A stretch of 63,539 nucleotides of DNA. It comes from Gymnopilus junonius. Its lineage: Eukaryota > Basidiomycota > Agaricomycetes > Agaricales > Galerinaceae. A program made the translations under genes and the position numbers. The stretch covers positions 1-63,539 of the forward strand of contig JADNYJ010000208.1 of assembly GCA_015501075.1 (NCBI GenBank), given 5' to 3'. Positions 58,457 to 63,539 of the stretch are shown here, piece after piece (position 1 is the stretch's first letter; every line of letters starts with the position of its first letter). The notes under the pieces are model-generated. The model saw nothing but the letters and a program-made list of their open reading frames with translations. It made no database searches and was not told the origin of the DNA.

Positions 58457-60392
58457 GATTGCCTTGTGAAACTACTCCATGCATCTGATTCCAATCTTCT
58501 GCCATAAGTGGTTCAGAATTGACTGCCATGTGAGAAGGATCTGGGGTCGGAGCCCAATCGGCTCAGGACTGAAGAGATCATGGTAGATCTTGGTCATCAT
58601 AGATGACCCTGATGCAACATTCTCAATTGTGCTACTTGTGCCTGTATTAAGGGTGACTTCCTCGAATCTACTCAAGGTGGCAATAGTTGGGGTAAACCCG
58701 ATCCATGACATTAGGTCCTGGGATTTCCTAAAGAGGGATATGGTGCTATCCCCAAAGTGGGGTTCTTCCAGGCACCTCCTCCATGGACTTTGTGAGTGGT
58801 GATCATGCCTCACCCACTAACCTCAATGACATTATGAGTAGTGGGGGCTGGGATCAATGGCATTAGTTGTGCTGATGATATGAGCATGAAGGGCTCATCA
58901 TCAGAGTCCTCAACAAATCATGCTGACTTTGGTTTTTGGCCAGCACAGCAGGTTTTTCTCTTGGAAAACTCCTTTCTCTGTGAACTGCCAGAATTACTTC
59001 CAGCATTCTGCTGATCAGAGTGGCAGGGTTCGAGACCTTTTTCTTTGATGCAGTATTGCACTGTGCATTCACATTGCTAGCCTGTTGGTTTCTGGGCTGG
59101 CTGTCCTTAGGTGGGTTGAGCTGCTTTGGCACATAGAATGTGCCATGCTTGGGTTGCTCATGTGCCTTAAGGTGCCCAAATGGCAGCCCATGTGGTGCGA
59201 ATGCTGTCAAAGAGGTCTTTCAGTTCCATATTTGGAACTGAATTCTGCTGAGTGAAGTCTTCCATCATCCACTGATAGATGGATTCTTGTGACATGACAT
59301 TCATGGCAAGTGGAAGATTCATAAGTAGGACTAGGCACACCATGGATTCAGAAATCATGGGTACCATTCCAGTGGAGCCTGATGTCATTGTGATGTTTGT
59401 ATCATTAACAAGCGGAGACAGCCATAGTAGTAATGGAATTTGGAGAGCTGGGGGTTGGGATCAGAGAGGTCTATTTTGAGATTCATAAGGACCCTAAAGT
59501 CCTCGAGGGTCTCGACGAACATCTCCTTGGAGTACTTCATCTTGATCCAATCCCATGCTTGAGCTGCAGACAGGGTTTTAACCTGTTCCATATACCAGTA
59601 TCAAGACACATGGCCAAAAGGCCAAGAGCCTTGGCATTTTTGGAGTTATATGACTCCAATTTATGGCAATACACTTCCTCGGCAGCAGACCATTGAGAGA
59701 AGTGAGCATTGTACAGGTTTAAATCTCCCTGTGTAGGCCCAGTGGCAGGAGTGGATTCAGTGGTATGAGTGCCAGTGGGAAAAGCAGGTTCCTTGATTAC
59801 TTGGTCCACTGAAGTGGTAAGGGTTCCTTCCAGAACAGATTTTCCATAATAGGCCTCCATCTTGGATGCCCATTGATGGTAGTGGTGGCCATCAAACTTG
59901 GGAAGGTCAGAGGCAGTGAAGAAGATGGAAGTGGTGTTCTTTATGGACAACATTGTTGAGTTTGATTTGGATGATTGGATTTTCTGTTAAGAAAAAGGCT
60001 GGGTTGTAGTCAGTAACAGGTGTGACAAAATGTGTGCTAAGAAAAGAGCACTGCAGTTTCTACCTGTGCCTGACATGGATTTAACCCCTTAAGGGCAATT
60101 GTCCAGACAGCAACAGATGTCCAGGCCTTCATGACAAGGCCCTTAACAATGTTCAGCATGATAGCGAACTATTGTTGGAGAGCATTCAGTCTAGTGACAA
60201 ACAGCTGTGGTCGATGTTCTGCCTAATGGTGAACTGTCTTCCCAGGTAGAAGTAAGCTACAGACCAATGCTAAGCAGGTTCTGCACAATGGCAAACAATG
60301 CTAGACAGGTTCTGCCCTAGGGCAAACTCAATGTCAAGCAGGTTCTGCCAATGGCAAACAGCATGCTTTTGCTATCAGGGCCCATAACCTAT
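58440..60392 (-). pseudogene. Ty1/copia gag region, decayed
   Basis: The minus-strand frame from ATG 59953 reads TASDLPKFDGHHYHQWASKM, the typical start of copia-type gag (UBN2/DUF4219 class), then AWDWIKMKYSKEMFVETLED and DFRVLMNLKIDLSDPNPQLS in another frame, with more fragments down to 58472. Stops and frame changes are frequent. Neither integrase nor reverse transcriptase is present, so the element is truncated at its 3' side. Confidence 0.75.
60225..60372. repeat. Short tandem repeat, about 38-40 bp unit
   Basis: The word AAGCAGGTTCTGC/AGACAGGTTCTGC followed by AATGGCAAAC/TAGGGCAAAC occurs three to four times in a row. It lies around the end of the presumed copia LTR and its leader. Confidence 0.6.
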
Positions 60393-60818
60393 TGAGCAGC
60401 AAGTGGTACATACAGCAGCAAACCACTGCATGCACAATGTGCTCTGCATAGTATTGTTGTAACTACTATCTTACCTGGGTTGTTAGAGGCTAGTGCTAAG
60501 GTGACTACTTAGGCTACTACTTAGAAGTGCAAAAGACTTAGATTAGGACACTGTTCAGAGCTCTTATATACCTACAGGACATGCAGTGACTAACTACATA
60601 TGAGTAATGCATAAGGCAATTACTCAGCTAATTACTATGTAATTACTAATATCTACTCATAGGATGAGTAATATGCTCACTAAGTGATCACACATTTAGT
60701 CATATAAGATGACTATGATACTTTGTAGTCACTGGATCTAGTCACATATAGATGCATCTGATCACATGTGTCATGTGAGTCATGTGATGTAGTCATGTGG
60801 ACACTTATCACGTCAACA
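60393..60818 (-). repeat. Probable copia 5' LTR
   Basis: Upstream of the gag relic on the minus strand. It would start TGTTGACGTGATAAG (60818) and end near TGCTGCTCA, followed by ATAGGTTATGGGCCCTGAT, which looks like a copia primer-binding region. It contains many short ATGTGA/AGTCAC words. The partner LTR is not in the window, so the borders are estimates. Confidence 0.55.
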
Positions 60819-63539
60819 TTCTATAGCTTCTCAATGTAATTGCAAAGAGGTTCCATCAAGGTCGAGAAGGGCACATTCAAGCTGAGTCATTGACAAAAGT
60901 TAGAAAAGGTGAAATGAAAGACAATGGGATGGAATGAAGTAAAGGAAATAAAGTTGAGTAAGTGAAGTGGAGATAAAATTTTTACATATAATGTTACATA
61001 ATGCAACACGAGGATAACATGAGGTCTGGAGCATGTTGAAAGCCTTGCTACCATGGCATGTTTCAACTATGATCCAAATGTGGATGACAAAGCATATGGC
61101 GGAGGCAAGACACTGGTCAGCTGTCTCCTCGCTAAGGGCAGAGCACTCTGAAGATCAACCCAATGTGCTGGTGAAGACGAGATCTGAGCTATTTTTTCAC
61201 CTTGAAAATTTCTATTGAACTTAGAAGGTGAGTGACTATGGAGCCCCATGTTTGAACATCAGTTATGAATACTGCTTTATCTATAGGAAATGTGTTCGAT
61301 GACATTGGAAGACCCTATGCACTTTGGCACATGAGATTTCAAGTGACACAATCTTGGTATGTGCATTTTTATCTGTTCAGTACCTAATGGTGTTTTCTTA
61401 ATAAATTGTAGGGCACTCCCTCAGCTATGTTCAACTAAAGCCTTATCAATTACAGATCTCAATTAGGGTTCTGCCTACAGTCATAAGCTATTGTGTTTTA
61501 CCTTTCATTACCCAATCGAACCCAACATACCTTGTCAGGCTGCTATAGATGATACAGAATGCTCATGAAATAACTAGGACATGCAGTCATTGTGTCTCCT
61601 GCTTATATGTTGCTTTTCTCTCACTGCTCATTGTGCCTTGCCATGATGGTAATCCATAATAATAAAGCACCTGTTGAGGTGTGCTGCATCAAGAGGGCAG
61701 TATTCACTCAGTGACCCCTGATTGAGGAGTCAAATCATGCTTGGTGACTGAATGTAGAGTACACTACAGTTTACAATGCTACCTGAAAGTATTTCTAGGT
61801 CATGAAGTCATTTGCACCTAGGTACAAGACTCTAATTTCCTGGAAATATTTTATAATGCGCAATTAACAGTCAAGGCAGTATGTGATTCTCCAAGAAGTC
61901 TGACACCTCGATGTGATCAGATCCAACAAGCCAAGCACTAGAAATGTTCATCCCAAGAGCAGTTTTGAAATCACCAACATCTGGTATGAGTTCTAAAATC
62001 TCTCAGATGAAACAGATATTTGAATCTCAGTCACAACATCACAGGCCCAGAAGTAGGCAAACTACATAATGCCCTTTTTCAGGATGAGCAACATGTTTCT
62101 CCTTTAAAGCCAGGGAATGGTTAGACTCAGGTCAAGGAATCAGCACATGTTCTGAGCATGCTAGGATTTGGAAACACTTCAAAATATGACCAAAATTGGA
62201 GGACATCGAGGTCAAAGAACTCAAGAATGGTGGGACACAACTGCACAGAACATTGCCAAACTACAGTTTATGAATGCTGAAGACTATCGGTCAATGCACC
62301 GCATTTTTGGACAGAAGGACACTTTCGAACATTGTGAGTCTATTCAGCAGAAGAAAAGTGATGGGGTGCTGAAATTGACATTTTCAACTTGAAAGCTACA
62401 ATGTTCAAACCTGGGATACAATTTGATTTCTTCAGACCCATATTATGAGCTTATAAAGCTGTTCACATATCTAAATGAACTGTGCATTTACATTTGAGGC
62501 ATTACCATGGAAGGTAGAAAAAATATGACTTGGTGGGCAGGAATAGGAGTAGCAATGCATAGCGGCATGATCTGAGTTCTGTGTAATGATCAAGGCCAGA
62601 CAGCATGTGAATGTCTTAGGTAATATTGAACGTGCTTTTCTCCCTCTGAGTCAATGCTCTTTGAATCCAAAGCTCTCATTGAACTTCTTTCTTGGTTCTT
62701 TCCATAACCTCCATCTTTCCTTTCCAGAGCAAGTTTAGGAACACACATTTACAACAAATATGGGACAGGACACACATCTACAGTTTAGGGATGCGAAGTT
62801 CAGTTCTGAACCATTGCAAAGAACCCAAACTGGCAGAACCAAACTGAAAGTTCTGTTCTGTTCAGGTTCAGTCCAGAACCTGTAGTACCAGTTCCAGTTC
62901 ATGGTTCTTGACATTGGGAAAGGTAGAGAACTGGGTTTGGACCAGTTCAAACTGAACTTTTATCTTGTACTTTTGCATAGGGAAGGAAGGGTGATCCATG
63001 TGAGAATGTGAATATTCAACTGTCTAAGGGACTTACTATTGCAGTCGAGATTAAGTCGGAGCTTGAAATGAATACTACTACTCAGCCACATGAAAAAATC
63101 AATGCGAAATACATATGCACAGACATCCCCTTCCACCTCTTTTTTCCATATGCCCGACCCAGACATGCCTGCTCTGAATGACAATGGAATGCTCAAGATG
63201 CTAGCCAGATTACGTGGCTTCATTCGCCAAGTGATGAACACCACACTATCAGCCTCAAGGACAGTAAGAAGCATAAGTGAGCTGACAGCTTGGCTCACAA
63301 CATGGATGATGGTGACGACAACCTTCCAATCTCCATACTCCCAGGTTTGAAGCATAAGGAGCCAGCTCAGCAAGTGGGAGGAAGCATCAAGAAGCTTACT
63401 GATAAGGCCAAAGCAGCTGCTGGGGCCATGTCACCCAAAAGTCAAAAATTTTTTGAGCAGCATTTTGCAGGTACGTCTATTTCAGCTACTCTACATATCT
63501 ACTGACATGTCTATTAAGTTGGGTCCTCGGGATCAGGTG
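60819..63539. other. CpG-poor transposon-derived tail of the window
   Basis: Fragments such as GNVFDDIGRPYALWHMRFQ (near 61290) and WDTTAQNIAKLQFMNAEDYR (62235) look coding but lie in short frames broken by stops, and I cannot assign a transposon class. A frame at 63290-63505 reads DDGDDNLPISILPGLKHKEP and MSPKSQKFFEQHFAG and may be an exon running toward the window end. No intact gene is supported. Confidence 0.45.
62780..62960. repeat. CAGTTC/GAACTG-rich foldback repeat
   Basis: The words CAGTTC, GTTCAG, GAACC and CTGAAC recur about ten times in both orientations within 180 bases (for example AGGTTCAGTCCAGAACCT). The stretch could fold on itself. It may be part of a small non-autonomous element. 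Confidence 0.5.

Overview
The window looks like nuclear DNA of a mushroom-forming basidiomycete (Agaricomycetes). Genes are split by many 50-65 nt GT-AG introns. They include a NACHT STAND NTPase, several F-box/LRR proteins, a P450 and EH-domain proteins. The mobile elements (a Ty3 element with an FVDD reverse transcriptase, PIF/Harbinger and copia relics) are of kinds common in that group. All calls come from reading translations and splice signals; no database search was run.

Layout. 1-1801: a decayed copy of an EH-domain/poly-proline gene, matching 36148-38127 in inverted orientation. 2.3-14.4 kb: a chymotrypsin-fold (PA clan) protease-like gene, a decayed nuclear-type gene on the minus strand, a four-exon NACHT gene, and a five-exon TPR/CCCH zinc-finger gene with a triplicated C-terminal domain. 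14.4-22.4 kb: mostly non-coding, with a diverged pair of small three-exon genes at about 15 and 19.4 kb. 22.4-30.2 kb: three F-box-type genes (one broken by an in-frame stop) and a P450 with a displaced N-terminal exon. 30.5-34.8 kb: an eight-exon coiled-coil/DUF6697-like gene and a ten-exon short-chain dehydrogenase, both with microexons. 35.3-46.6 kb: two apparently intact EH-polyPro-WH2 genes on either side of a 5.8 kb segment bounded by inverted repeats of about 100 bp and filled with degenerate repeat arrays. 47.1-56.1 kb: an F-box fragment cut by an 8.1 kb Ty3/gypsy element with near-identical 780 bp LTRs. 56.1-63.5 kb: a CpG-poor transposon graveyard (PIF/Harbinger relic, copia gag and LTR, simple arrays).

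Themes. (1) A local family of small Pan1-like proteins: one EH domain, coiled coil, poly-proline tracts, three WH2-like motifs and an acidic tail. This is the architecture expected of an endocytic actin regulator. (2) A Ty3 element that carries an open, spliced antisense ORF between integrase and the 3' LTR. (3) One-directional CpG to TpG/CpA decay in the 3' LTR, and TGA stops where the family has arginine, consistent with methylation-linked or RIP-like mutation. (4) Genes and their decayed copies side by side (EH family, F-box family, 15/19 kb pair), typical of fast-turnover accessory sequence.
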